Shown: positions 1 to 9,055 of the stretch, one piece after another
Layout of the letters: the number at the start of each line of letters is the position of its first letter
Numbering within the stretch: the stretch's first letter is position 1
Assembly: GCA_042862465.1 (NCBI GenBank)
Contig: JASTVH010000010.1
Span: 113,316-177,315, forward strand
DNA length: 64,000 nucleotides
Direction of reading: 5' to 3'
DNA from: JASTVH01 sp042862465
GTDB lineage: Bacteria > Pseudomonadota > Gammaproteobacteria > Pseudomonadales > Oleiphilaceae
Notes under the pieces: generated by a model
Databases searched by the model: none
What the model was told of the DNA's origin: nothing
The model's input: the letters and a program-made list of their open reading frames with translations, nothing else
Program-made: the position numbers and the translations under genes

Positions 1-519
1 CCGGCACCGCGTTACGACCTGACGTTCATCGGATCCAGCGCCGGCGGCCAGCGACTGAACCTGACCAGCATTCTGACCCGGGAACTGGAAGGCTTGGAAC
101 TGGGCTTTTTCGGTCTGACCAAAGGCTCAAAAAAGCTCGATCTGAATTATTTGCAGCTTATTGGTGACAGTGCCATGGGCTTGAATTACAGCCGGCACAA
201 TGATCAACCGCTGTACACCTCCGACCGTCAAATTCATCTCGCGGCCAACGGCGCCATGGTGCTGATGCCGGAAGTGCCGGATTTTCGCTGGCTCTTCAGT
301 GACGAAGAGCTGGTTTACTTCACCGACATACCGGACCTGGTTGAGAAAGCCCGCCATTATGCGCACTCCCCCGATGAACGCCGCGCCATCGCCCGGCGAG
401 GGCGCCTCAGGGCACATGACTCCTACAATGCCACTCGTGTCTGCCGCTTCATGCTGGAAGCCATCAATCACGAGCCGTTCAGTGAGCCCTACGAATGGGT
501 GAATCCCGCTGCAGACTGA
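1..519 (+). CDS. Glycosyltransferase, CgeB-like C-terminal part (5' end outside window)
   Basis: The frame is open from the first base, so the N-terminus is missing; 172 residues are visible, ending at TGA 517-519. The visible part fits the C-terminal half of a GT-B glycosyltransferase of the CgeB / Glyco_trans_1_2 type. It has a segment NGAMVLMPEVPDFRWLF, where these enzymes usually mark a disgraced or dominant monomer surface near the nucleotide-sugar site, then YFTDIPDLVEKARHYA and a helix rich in Arg (DERRAIARRGRLRAHDSYN) that is common at the end of this family. It probably transfers sugar to a surface polysaccharide or glycan, but the acceptor cannot be read from this piece. It converges on ilvE across a 145-bp gap with a hairpin. 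The family call is from pattern memory and is moderately sure. Confidence 0.7.
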   Translation, partial: PAPRYDLTFIGSSAGGQRLNLTSILTRELEGLELGFFGLTKGSKKLDLNYLQLIGDSAMGLNYSRHNDQPLYTSDRQIHLAANGAMVLMPEVPDFRWLFSDEELVYFTDIPDLVEKARHYAHSPDERRAIARRGRLRAHDSYNATRVCRFMLEAINHEPFSEPYEWVNPAAD

Positions 520-614
520 AACATCAGTTGCGGGTGCCGGACAAAGGGTTGGATTTCCTGGAATGGAGCGATAAAAAACGGCGGGACACCATCGCAACGA
601 TGGCACATAGACGA

Positions 615-650
615 GGCCGCGCCGGCCACTCGAGTGGCTCTGGCGCGGCC
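615..650. terminator. Large hairpin in the convergent gap before ilvE's end
   Basis: Nine-base outer arms (GGCCGCGCC at 615-623, GGCGCGGCC at 642-650) enclose a 14-bp perfect palindrome (625-638). There is no clear T-run on either side. It sits between two converging genes, so a bidirectional stop or transcript-end structure is likely. Confidence 0.5.
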
Positions 651-664
651 AACGTGATCACCAA

Positions 665-1588
665 TCAGCGGACCACAGTCAACCACTCGGCATTCTGCTC
701 CCGCTTCCCCTTCACCGCATCAAAATACATGGTCTGCAGTTTCTCGGTCAGCGGCCCGCGCTTGCCTTCACCAATCTGGCGATTATCCAGCTCACGGATG
801 GGCAGGACTTCCGCGGCGGTGCCGGTGAAGAAGGCTTCGTCCGCCACGTAGACTTCATCGCGGGTAATGCGCTTCTCGCGAACCGGCACTCCCAGCTCCT
901 CGGCAAAGGAGAAAATGGTCTTGCGGGTGATGCCGTCCAGGCAGGAGGTCAGTTCCGGGGTGTAGAGGACACCATCGCGCAGGATGAAGATGTTCTCACC
1001 GGAACCTTCCGCCACGTAACCTTCGTTGTCCAGCAGCAGGGCTTCTTCATAGCCGCAGCTGAGGGCTTCGTTCAGCGCCAGCATGGAGTTGATGTAGTTG
1101 CCGTTCGCCTTGGCCTTGCACATGGTGATGTTGACGTGGTGGCGCGTGTAGGACGACGTGCGGACACGAATGCCCAGCTCACGCGCCTCCGGGGACATGT
1201 AGGACGGCCAGGTCCAGGCAGCGACCATGACGTGCACCTTGAGGTTGTCCGCGCGCAGGCCCATGCCCTCGGAACCGAAGAACACCATCGGGCGCAGATA
1301 GGCTTCGTCCAGGTTGTTCTCGCGCACGGTCCGGCACTGGGCGTCGTTGAGTTCGTCCCGGGTGAACGGCATTTTCATGCCGAGGATATGGGCGGAACGG
1401 AACAGACGGTCGGTATGCTCCTGCAACCGGAAGATCGCCGGGCCCTGATCGGTGTGATAGGCCCGCACGCCTTCGAAGCAGCCCATGCCGTAGTGCAGTG
1501 TGTGGGTCAACACGTGCACCTTGGCCTCGCGCCAGGGGATCAACTCGCCATCGAGCCAGATCAGGCCGTCACGATCAGCCATCGACAT
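665..1588 (-). CDS. ilvE: Branched-chain amino acid aminotransferase
   Basis: Fold-type IV PLP aminotransferase that reversibly moves the amino group between glutamate and the 2-oxo acids of Leu, Ile and Val in the cytosol. From ATG 1588 the protein has 307 residues, close to the usual ~309. This ATG has AGGAG 8 bases upstream; a GTG two codons earlier is less well placed. The N-terminal block KVHVLTHTLHYGMGCFEGVRAY matches the family, the PLP lysine is in AKANGNY (about Lys160), EGSGEN follows at about 195, and GTAAEV near the C-terminus binds the cofactor phosphate. It lies 98 bases downstream of glnE on the same strand, an arrangement known from pseudomonads, so co-transcription is possible. 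The AGGAG also allows independent translation. Confidence 0.95.
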   Translation of the reverse strand: MSMADRDGLIWLDGELIPWREAKVHVLTHTLHYGMGCFEGVRAYHTDQGPAIFRLQEHTDRLFRSAHILGMKMPFTRDELNDAQCRTVRENNLDEAYLRPMVFFGSEGMGLRADNLKVHVMVAAWTWPSYMSPEARELGIRVRTSSYTRHHVNITMCKAKANGNYINSMLALNEALSCGYEEALLLDNEGYVAEGSGENIFILRDGVLYTPELTSCLDGITRKTIFSFAEELGVPVREKRITRDEVYVADEAFFTGTAAEVLPIRELDNRQIGEGKRGPLTEKLQTMYFDAVKGKREQNAEWLTVVR

Positions 1589-1686
1589 GGTCACTACTCC
1601 TATACAGATACGGTTTTTGGAAAAGGCGCAGTTTAGCAGGAAAAGTCACGCCGACGAAGACCGTAGCATGCACGAGCAGAACTGTT

Positions 1687-4626
1687 TCACGCCGGCTCCA
1701 TGATTTTTTGCCACAGTGCCTCCACATAGCCCCGCTCCTCCGGAAACGCATCCGGCTCCACACGACTGCTGAGGTTCTGAAGCGCCTGACGATGAATCAT
1801 GGAGCGCATCTGAATAAAGATCTCCCGCAACCGCTCGGCCGTCTCCGGCTCGAGAACACCGCACCGGCCCAGGGTTTCCATCTGCCGGATGTTATCGGAG
1901 ACCCGGGTCACTTCCGGATGCTCCGCTGCATGAGCCAGAATCAGGTACTGGACCATGAATTCGATATCGATAATGCCGCCGGGATCCTGTTTGACATGGA
2001 AGTGCGGCAGACGGCCATCGCCATCGGGCTTGGTGGCCAGGGCATCCCGCATCTTGTTGCGCATGGCCACCACTTCCTTCCGCAGCTGCGACGGGTCGCG
2101 TGTGCGGCACAACACATCCTTGCGGATCCGTTCGAACCCCTGGCCGACACGCGCTGACCCGGCCACGAAACGGGAACGGGCCAGAGCCTGGTGCTCCCAG
2201 GTCCAGGCGTCCTCCTGCTGATAGCGTTCAAATGCGTCCAGCGTCGTTACCAGCAGCCCGGAACTGCCCGAAGGGCGCAAACGCATATCCACTTCATACA
2301 GCTGGCCAGAAGGCGTCTGGGTGCTCAGTATATGCACGATACGCTGTCCCAGGCGGGTGAAGAACACGGCATTATCGATGCTCTTGCCCCCGTCCGTGAC
2401 ACCGAGGGGATCGGCATCATGAATGTAGACCAGGTCGAGATCGGAGGTATAACCCAGTTCGATGCCCCCGAGCTTGCCGTAGCCCACCACGGCGAAATGA
2501 AGGTCGTCCTCTTCCGTCTCCGCGGACGGCTTGCCATAACGGGAGACCATGGCCATCCAGGCGATACGCACCACCTGATCCAGCACCGCCTCGGCAATCC
2601 AGGTCAGATAATCACTGACTTTCATCAGCGGCAGCGTGTCTGCTATCTCTGACGCGGCGACTCGCAGCACATGGGCTTTCTTGAAGTAACGCAGACATTC
2701 CATCTGCTCTTCCAGATCATCCTCGGATATGCGCAACAGCTGTTGCCGCAATTCGTCCTCAAGAACGGCCTTCTCAGGCGGCGTGTAGAGCGTCTGGGCA
2801 TTGAGCAGCTCATCCAGCAGCAGGGGTGTGGAAGCCAGCTCATTCGCGATCCAGGGACTGGCCGCACAAAGCCGGACCAACTGTTGCAGGGCCTTCGGAT
2901 TCTCATTCAGCAAAAGCAGGTAGGCGGTTCGCCGCAAGACCGCATGAACCAGACGCAACACCCGCTGGAACGTTTCCGCCGGCTGCCCAACCTCGCTCAG
3001 CGCTTTAAGCAGGCTGGGCATGAAGTGATCGAGCCGGTTGCGAGCCTGGCTCTGCATGGTGGTCACATGCCGGTTCTGCTGCAATTCCTGGAGATCCGAC
3101 AGTACCCGATCGGCCGGCTCGAAGCCCTGCTCCTCCAGCCATTCGCGGGCCTTGCTGTCCTCGAGCTCGCCCAGCCAGAGTTCGTGCCAGATTTCCTCGA
3201 CCTCGTCTTCGTCAGCATCCTCTTCATCCACCGCGATGATATCGGCGAAATGGCCGCTCACGGCAGCCCGGTGCTGATCCAGCCGGGCCTTGAACGTCTC
3301 CCAGTCGTCAAACCCCATGATCGTGGCCACCCGACACCGGTCGACCTCGCTATCAGGCAGCAGCTGAGTCTGTCGATCGGCCAGATCCTGGAGGGCATGT
3401 TCCGTATCGCGCAGGAACCGATAGGCGGCGCTCAGTTCCGCCACAACATGGCTCGGCAGCGGCTCATCGTCACCCAGCGCCTCCAACACGCCCAGCAGGT
3501 CACGCCGACGCAGACGAGCGTCCCTACCGCCACGGATCAACTGGAAGGCCTGCGCCACAAATTCCACTTCCCTGATACCACCGGCACCCAGCTTGATATC
3601 GTTCTCCAACCCCTTGCGCCGGACTTCCCGATTGATCATCGCCTTCATGCTGCGTAGGGACTCGAAGGCGCTGAAGTCGATGTAGCGGCGATAGACAAAG
3701 GGGCGCAGCATTTCCATGAGATGCTCACCGGATTCTTCAGCACCGGCAATGACACGGGCCTTGATCATGGCGTAGCGTTCCCACTCGCGGCCCTGCTCCT
3801 GGTAATAGGCCTCCAGCGCCGGGAAGCTCAGCGCCAGGGCACCGCTTTGTCCGTAGGGGCGGAGCCGCATATCGACGCGGAAGACGAAGCCGTCTGCGGT
3901 GGGTTGATCGAGGGCCTGGATTAATCGCTGGCCAAGTCGAGTGAAAAACTGCTGATTGTCGATGGTACGCGGTCCATCCCGGGTCTCGCCTTTTTCCTCG
4001 AAGGCGAAGATCAGATCGATATCGGAAGACACATTCAATTCGTGGGCCCCCAGCTTACCCATGCCCACGACCACCAGTGACTGGGGCTCGCCAGAATCAT
4101 CCCCATGGGGCACTCCCCACTGGGCGCAGCAGTCCTGATACAGCCAGCTCAAGGCTTTCTGGATGCAGGTATCGGCCAGTTCGGACACCGAGGCCATGGT
4201 TTCGTCCAGATCCGCCAGCTTGAGCACATCCCGCCAGATAATGCTGAACATGGCCCGCCGGCGGAAACGGCGAAGCTGCTTCAGCAACTGCTCCTCGGAA
4301 TCCACATTTTCCGCATACTCACCTTCCCAGGTGGCAGGCCACTGACCGGGCTCCCATTCCCGAACCTGACCGTGCTCCCCAAACGCCGGCAATACCCCCT
4401 GAACATGGCGAGCCATCGCCTCAGCGAGAAAATCACTCAGGGCTATCGCCCGAGGCAGCGTATCGGAATTTTCTTGAGCCAGTTTGAGAAGGTCATGGGC
4501 GCACTCGGGATTGTCCGTAATAATGTCCGCCAGGCGCGACCAGGCAGTCTGTAATTCGCTGTGCAGCTGTTCTGGTATCGCTTGCCATTGTTGTTCGGTC
4601 AGCGCGGGCAATGCCTTTTCACTCAT
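1687..4626 (-). CDS. glnE: Bifunctional glutamine synthetase adenylyltransferase/deadenylylating enzyme
   Basis: GlnE attaches AMP to, and removes it from, a tyrosine of glutamine synthetase in response to PII, so it tunes the activity of the glnA product encoded 6.6 kb away. The protein has 979 residues, in the range for pseudomonad-type GlnE. It shows the expected duplicated nucleotidyltransferase layout. The N-terminal deadenylylating half carries VVVGMGKLGAHELNVSSDIDL, and the C-terminal adenylylating half carries VVGYGKLGGIELGYTSDLDL; both contain the Asp-x-Asp metal ligands. Each is followed by the GlnE/helical regulatory domain (MDMRLRPYG / VDMRLRPSG style blocks; here VDMRLRPYGQSG and VDMRLRPSGSSG). 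It starts 14 bases after the CYTH gene's stop, which indicates a CYTH-glnE operon. Confidence 0.96.
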   Translation of the reverse strand: MSEKALPALTEQQWQAIPEQLHSELQTAWSRLADIITDNPECAHDLLKLAQENSDTLPRAIALSDFLAEAMARHVQGVLPAFGEHGQVREWEPGQWPATWEGEYAENVDSEEQLLKQLRRFRRRAMFSIIWRDVLKLADLDETMASVSELADTCIQKALSWLYQDCCAQWGVPHGDDSGEPQSLVVVGMGKLGAHELNVSSDIDLIFAFEEKGETRDGPRTIDNQQFFTRLGQRLIQALDQPTADGFVFRVDMRLRPYGQSGALALSFPALEAYYQEQGREWERYAMIKARVIAGAEESGEHLMEMLRPFVYRRYIDFSAFESLRSMKAMINREVRRKGLENDIKLGAGGIREVEFVAQAFQLIRGGRDARLRRRDLLGVLEALGDDEPLPSHVVAELSAAYRFLRDTEHALQDLADRQTQLLPDSEVDRCRVATIMGFDDWETFKARLDQHRAAVSGHFADIIAVDEEDADEDEVEEIWHELWLGELEDSKAREWLEEQGFEPADRVLSDLQELQQNRHVTTMQSQARNRLDHFMPSLLKALSEVGQPAETFQRVLRLVHAVLRRTAYLLLLNENPKALQQLVRLCAASPWIANELASTPLLLDELLNAQTLYTPPEKAVLEDELRQQLLRISEDDLEEQMECLRYFKKAHVLRVAASEIADTLPLMKVSDYLTWIAEAVLDQVVRIAWMAMVSRYGKPSAETEEDDLHFAVVGYGKLGGIELGYTSDLDLVYIHDADPLGVTDGGKSIDNAVFFTRLGQRIVHILSTQTPSGQLYEVDMRLRPSGSSGLLVTTLDAFERYQQEDAWTWEHQALARSRFVAGSARVGQGFERIRKDVLCRTRDPSQLRKEVVAMRNKMRDALATKPDGDGRLPHFHVKQDPGGIIDIEFMVQYLILAHAAEHPEVTRVSDNIRQMETLGRCGVLEPETAERLREIFIQMRSMIHRQALQNLSSRVEPDAFPEERGYVEALWQKIMEPA

Positions 4627-4640
4627 AACGGGCCTTTTTG

Positions 4641-5546
4641 CTATTGCTCTCGTGTTGAAGCGGGATTCTCAAGCAACTCAAGCTGTAAGAGCCCGAGCTG
4701 GTAATCTGCCAGGAAGAGATCATCCCAATTTTCCGGGACATCGACCAGAGCGGGTTCCCAACGTGCAAGCATGGCATCCATGTGGGCTATTACCTGTGGC
4801 GATCCTGCCTCGGCCCGTAACTGCTCCAGCAATGAAACCGCCGCCTGCAAATGGCGTGGGTCACTTGTAAGCCAGGCCAGACCGGTGGCTTGCAACCAGG
4901 TGGTAACTCGCGCATTGGCGTCATTGTTCACTGGGGGTTCGGGTCGATAGAGACCGGCCAGGTAATAGCCCTGCTCCGCCTTGCTCACCGGATTGATAAA
5001 CGCCGGCGCCCATTCCAGCAGACGACGCACCAGGTGGAGCAGCGTCTCGCTATCATCTCCGCCCTTGTGTTCGCACTCGAACTCACAAAGGGAGCGCCGG
5101 CGGCCGCCGGCAAGGATCTCACCGTGATCGAGCGCCATCTCCACGGCCTGGTTCGCCACGCTATCGAGCAGCCAAAGATCACGCTGAAAATTGGTCTGGA
5201 AAACCGGCTTCAGATTGGCCAGATCAACCGATCGCTTCAGGTCCGTTTGTTCAAGAAGCTCAAGATCGAGCTCGGGTTCGGGCAGCGCCCATTCCCACTC
5301 CTGTCGCCGGTGGACACCACGGTCGATGACCCCTTTGGTTTTCAGGGTCTGAATCCAGCGCCCGTCGACCTCGCGAATACGCAATGCCGCCCGGGCCTCA
5401 TTGAGTGTTGACTGCGGTGTATCGAAATACTGGTTTTTGAGGTGACGAGGTTCAGAAGGGCCTGCACCCAGATGGCGGCAAAACGCGACAATGCGCTCTC
5501 GATGGGTAGGAAGGACGGTCAGTTTGATCTCGGTTTCGGCGGCCAT
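4641..5546 (-). CDS. CYTH domain protein (YgiF-like triphosphatase domain, shortened C-terminus)
   Basis: The N-terminus AAETEIKLTV contains the ExExK signature of CYTH enzymes, which form an eight-strand tunnel holding triphosphate and divalent metal. Further conserved charged residues follow: YFDTP, ALRIREVDGRWIQTLKTKG and RRQEWEW, with FECEHKGGD later. Related bacterial proteins such as E. coli YgiF hydrolyse inorganic triphosphate and carry a C-terminal CHAD domain, giving about 430 residues. This one has only 301 residues. The last ~95 are helical without the His-rich CHAD pattern, so the CHAD domain is absent or greatly reduced. The gene next to YgiF in E. coli is also glnE, so the neighbourhood supports orthology. 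Inorganic triphosphatase activity is inference. Confidence 0.85.
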   Translation of the reverse strand: MAAETEIKLTVLPTHRERIVAFCRHLGAGPSEPRHLKNQYFDTPQSTLNEARAALRIREVDGRWIQTLKTKGVIDRGVHRRQEWEWALPEPELDLELLEQTDLKRSVDLANLKPVFQTNFQRDLWLLDSVANQAVEMALDHGEILAGGRRRSLCEFECEHKGGDDSETLLHLVRRLLEWAPAFINPVSKAEQGYYLAGLYRPEPPVNNDANARVTTWLQATGLAWLTSDPRHLQAAVSLLEQLRAEAGSPQVIAHMDAMLARWEPALVDVPENWDDLFLADYQLGLLQLELLENPASTREQ

Positions 5547-5582
5547 GCACCCAAAGCTCCTTGAAACACTTTCGGCAGATAC

Positions 5583-5616
5583 AAAAAAACCGGCACCCGA
5601 AGGCGCCGGTTTTTTA
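5583..5616 (-). terminator. Rho-independent terminator of the porin gene
   Basis: Arms ACCGGC (5589-5594) and GCCGGT (5605-5610) with an A7 tract on one side and a T6 tract on the other. On the minus strand the T-run follows the hairpin directly after the porin stop. It may also end transcripts on the plus strand. Confidence 0.85.
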
Positions 5617-5628
5617 TTCTAGCCGACC

Positions 5629-6675
5629 TTAGAACAGGTAGGCTGCACCAACGTTCAGCTGGTTGGTATCACCGTCGTCGTTGCCGTTGTCATCGTTACG
5701 GGTTACGGCCTCGGTGTAGACGTACATGTTGTCAGACAGGTTGTGGATAACCTGAGCAGTGATCACGCTGGTTTCCATGTCGCCGATATCCGCCTGCTGG
5801 TTCTCGTAAGAGAGGCGGAAGCTGTTGGCACCCATGGTGTAAGTGCCCATCAAACCATAGGTATCGGCACCGTTGTTGCCAGTATTCTTTTCACCGCTAC
5901 GAGTGTCGTAGTAGGCATCCAGAACAAGATTGTTCAGCGTATACGCAAAGCTAACACCGTAGCTGTTTTCATAGCTACCAGTGCCGCCAGACGCGAGGGT
6001 GTCACCGTCGTTGGAATCCATAGCCAGGGCCACAGTGAAGTTATTCATCTCATACTTGGCACCCAACTGGTACGGATAGTTTTTAGCGTTGCTGACCGGA
6101 TCAGCTTCGCCATCAATCTGTACAACCGCATGCAGCGTCAAACCACCCATGCTTGGGGATACGTACTGAACCAGATTGTCTTCAGCAGTGGTGTAACTGG
6201 ATGTCACGTTGAGCGCACCAACTTCATAGATCCAGTTAGAATAGTCACCAATCAGCACTTCGTACTGGGAATCGTCCTTACCAACCCAGACCTTACCGAA
6301 ATTACCTTCAACACCCATGTACGCTTCGTCCAGTGCGTCCAGACCGCTGGTACCGTCAGTGGTGTTAATGCCCTGAAGTTCAATCTTGCCGAAAGCCTTA
6401 ACACCCGGCATCAGCTCATGGCTGTGCTCAACACCGATGGTAGAACCGTTGTCTACCAGTTGTCCTGCACCACCTTGATTGTAACCAGTAGCTCCAGCAG
6501 CTACTGCATTTTCTGCGTCGGTGTAGGTATAAACCATCTGGATGTTGCCCTAGATCTTCGGCATGGCGTCCAAACGCTCAGCCAGATCAGCGGTCTTTTC
6601 ATTGCCCATTTGCGCCATGACCGGCGCCGCGAACGTTGCAGCTGCAACGGCTGATGCAATCAGAGTCTTTTTCAT
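5629..6675 (-). pseudogene. Gram-negative porin interrupted by one in-frame amber codon
   Basis: From ATG 6675, preceded by AAGAAGGAAG, the frame encodes a clear Sec signal peptide (MKKTLIASAVAAATFAAPV, cut after MA before Q). It continues to LDAMPKI, then meets TAG at codon 42 (plus-strand CTA, 6550-6552), and goes on in the same frame as GNIQMVYTYTD to a full 16-strand-type barrel ending in Phe (VGAAYLF). Porins of this type normally read I-Tyr-G at that point, so a TAC/TAT to TAG change is the simplest explanation. Without the stop the protein would be 348 residues, a normal trimeric porin length. The remaining barrel shows no frameshift or other stop and looks under selection, so the break is either very recent, suppressed, or a sequencing error. 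Restart at the Met six codons downstream would lack a signal peptide. Confidence 0.85.
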
Positions 6676-7340
6676 TGCGTCTTCCTTCTTTGAGTTAACT
6701 CAGGTTTAGCCGCGGGATTGAACCCGTTGTTCTTGTATACCGGGCGCGTTTACGCCCGATGTTGTGTAGGAAATATGTCATAAGAATGACAATTTGCAAA
6801 TTTTAGTGCGATTTAGCACCAAAAATGCACCATTTCCTCCCATAATCCTCCTTAATACTGGTCTTCATCCGTGTTGTTATCCCAGACAGGCGACCAGTTA
6901 CCCCAAGCGCTACCGGTTTGACCGCGTCCACACCTTCCCGGTGTTGAATTTTAAGAGGGCAAAGCAGCAGTGCCTTATCAATCACTTACGGAGACTTCTT
7001 AAAGCCTCACTTAATGAATGCTTTTTAATACAAATCCTTTAATTTTGCAAATCAAAGGCCTCAAGCCCTTAAAGAATTTCGCTCTAAAAACACGCATTAT
7101 TCATAACAAATTTGGAGCCAGAAAATGTTCTTTTCTTTTTTTTCAAACTGTTATGCATCAAGGCGACCCGTACAACTTTATAGACCCAAAAATCGGCGCC
7201 TCATTTCTGTGCAACCCTAGCACAAGAATTGTGCAGCGCCTCTTTGACTTTCGTCGATGCCTTGCCGTACCGCATCCGCGGTCTATTTCAGCACGCCCTT
7301 TATGACAGTTTCATGAAAACCATCCCATACTGCCGGACCA
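6676..7340. other. AT-rich intergenic region upstream of the porin; no gene seen
   Basis: This 665-base stretch is visibly more AT-rich than its flanks. Nearest the porin it holds a purine-rich ribosome binding site, a perfect 10-bp palindrome GAGTTAACTC (6692-6701), a small GC hairpin (6742-6757) and a TATACA-like box. At 6806-6832 there is a cluster of GTGC/GCAC half-sites, but without the spacing of an NtrC operator. Two open frames of 82 and 95 codons on the plus strand have no recognisable domain and poor codon choice, and I do not call them. The rest shows nothing I can name. Confidence 0.5.
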
Positions 7341-7781
7341 TCAAGCTTCAAGCCAAAAGGTCACCGGGCCATCGTTAATGAGACGCACTTGCATGTCGGC
7401 TGCAAAGATACCGGTCTCTACACGCCCCGGCAAGACTTGAAGTGACTCTGCTACAAATTGCTCATAGAGCCGCTTTCCCAGAGAGGGCTCGGCAGCACCG
7501 GAAAATGAGGGTCGCCTCCCCTTGCGGGTATCCGCTGCCAGGGTGAACTGAGAGACCACCAGCAACTGCCCCTCAATGTCTGCCAGGCTGCGGTTCATTT
7601 TTCCATTCTCATCCGGAAAAACCCGGTAGTGGGTGACTCGCTCAACCAGCCGGCGACAGTGGGCGTCATCGTCGCCCTCCACTACCGCGACAAAAACCAA
7701 CAGGCCCCGGCCAATCTGGCCAACAACCTCCCCCTCAACGGTAACCGATGCTTCGCTAACCCGCTGAATCAACGCCCTCAT
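7341..7781 (-). CDS. dtd: D-aminoacyl-tRNA deacylase
   Basis: Cytosolic proofreading enzyme that cuts D-amino acids (and glycine) off mischarged tRNAs. The 146-residue length is standard for DTD. It begins MRALIQRVSEASVTVEGEVVG, has the active-site motif SQFTLAADTRKGRRPSF near residue 78, and ends with NDGPVTFWLEA, which carries the cross-subunit Gly-cisPro motif that rejects L-amino acids. The start codon overlaps the end of pip by four bases (ATGA type), so the two are translationally coupled in a pip-dtd operon. Confidence 0.96.
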   Translation of the reverse strand: MRALIQRVSEASVTVEGEVVGQIGRGLLVFVAVVEGDDDAHCRRLVERVTHYRVFPDENGKMNRSLADIEGQLLVVSQFTLAADTRKGRRPSFSGAAEPSLGKRLYEQFVAESLQVLPGRVETGIFAADMQVRLINDGPVTFWLEA

Positions 7782-8746
7782 TCCAAACCGAACTCCGGCC
7801 CGAACTTTTCACTGAAATTGCGACAAGCTTGTACCAGGGCGTCCACGATCGCCGGCTCACTAGCCGAGTGTCCCGCGTCCCGGATGATAAAGAGTTCGGC
7901 ATCCGACCAGACATCATGCAGCGCCAGAGCGTTTTCCAGAGGACAGACCATATCGTAGCGGCCGTGCACGATTGCGCCGGGAATACCATTAAGCGCATCT
8001 GCGTTGGCCACAATCTGATTGGATTCAAGGAAGGCATCATTGCGGAAGAAATGGCATTCAATCCGGGCCAGGGATATGGCTGTATGCGGATGGCCGAAAT
8101 GTTCCAGCACCTTGGTACTCGGATGCAACGTCGCGCAGCGACCTTCCCAGATGGACCAGGCCTTGGCTGCCTGGATCTGCTCCAGTTCGTTTTCACTGGT
8201 CAGGCGCTTATGGTAGGCCGCCATCAGGTTGTCACGCTCACTCTCCGGAATCGGCGCGACAAAATCTTCCCAGTAATCCGGGAAAACGCGGCTGGCCCCG
8301 TCCTGGTAGAACCAGTCAAAGTCGCGCTGCCGGCAAAGGAAAATGCCGCGCATTACCAGTCCCAGGACCTGCGCCGGGTGTGTCTCGGCATAAACCAGGC
8401 TGAGGGTGGAGCCCCAGCTGCCGCCAAACAGCAACCAGCGATCGATACCCAGAAACTCCCGGATACGCTCCATATCCGAGACCAGATGCGCGGTGGTATT
8501 GTTTTCCAGACAGGCCAGGGGCGTGGAGCGGCCACAGCCACGCTGATCGAAGAGGATGATGCGGTAGCGTTCGGCATCAAAGAAACGGCGATGGTAGTCC
8601 TCACACCCGCTGCCGGGCCCCCCGTGCACCACCACAACCGGGATGCCATGGGGATTACCGCATTCTTCGACGTAGAGCTCGTGAATGTCGTCTACTTTCA
8701 GACGATAGGTTTCGTTCGGTTGGATCTCTGGATAGAGCGTGAGCAT
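7778..8746 (-). CDS. pip: Proline iminopeptidase
   Basis: Alpha/beta-hydrolase of peptidase family S33 that removes N-terminal proline from peptides in the cytosol. The 322 residues are close to the usual 310-325. The oxyanion motif HGGPGSG is at 41-47, DQRGCGRS at 67-74, and the nucleophile elbow GGSWGS at 108-113 (Ser110). Downstream, GRYDMVCPLENA holds the catalytic Asp and DAGHSASEP the His, near 268 and 296. Trp-rich segments such as FDWFYQDGASRVFPDYW form the cap domain typical of PIP. It is followed by dtd with a four-base overlap. Confidence 0.95.
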   Translation of the reverse strand: MLTLYPEIQPNETYRLKVDDIHELYVEECGNPHGIPVVVVHGGPGSGCEDYHRRFFDAERYRIILFDQRGCGRSTPLACLENNTTAHLVSDMERIREFLGIDRWLLFGGSWGSTLSLVYAETHPAQVLGLVMRGIFLCRQRDFDWFYQDGASRVFPDYWEDFVAPIPESERDNLMAAYHKRLTSENELEQIQAAKAWSIWEGRCATLHPSTKVLEHFGHPHTAISLARIECHFFRNDAFLESNQIVANADALNGIPGAIVHGRYDMVCPLENALALHDVWSDAELFIIRDAGHSASEPAIVDALVQACRNFSEKFGPEFGLE

Positions 8747-8903
8747 AGGACTGCTTCATTCCTTCGAAACGTTCCGGGAAAGAGTACTCAAATCCCTGCG
8801 CGCTGTCACGAACCGGGCGCCGGCAGGATTGTAACCCTTCGCATGTCAGCGGGGGACGGAGCGGAAAGCGAGCCCCGTGCCCGCCTGTTCCTTTTCGCAT
8901 GCA

Positions 8904-8982
8904 GGTGAGGCGTGAGGATCGCGCGCGCTGCGCACTGGTGAGGGGTGAGGCTAATACCCACTTCCCTGATCGCCTCACCCCT
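8904..8982. repeat. REP-like GTGAGG repeat element, copy 1
   Basis: The 309-bp gap between typA and pip holds no gene. It contains a GC-rich element made of paired GTGAGGCGTGAGG-type blocks flanking a CGCGC core (8904-8951). An 11-bp inverted repeat follows: AGGGGTGAGGC at 8941-8951 and GCCTCACCCCT at 8972-8982. A related element lies after glnA at 12737-12775. It could form a stem downstream of typA. Confidence 0.55.
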
Positions 8983-9055
8983 GACCGGATACCGCACTGG
9001 GTGCCAATCCGCGATCACCCCTACTTTTTGTCAGGGCAATCTTCAGGCACCCGGC

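Noticed and set aside
6806..6832. NtrC site upstream of the porin
   Set aside because: Several GTGC/GCAC half-sites are present, but none has the required GCAC-N7-GTGC order and spacing.
6794..7305. Two short plus-strand frames in the AT-rich region before the porin
   Set aside because: No ribosome site, no domain, and codon use unlike the neighbouring genes.
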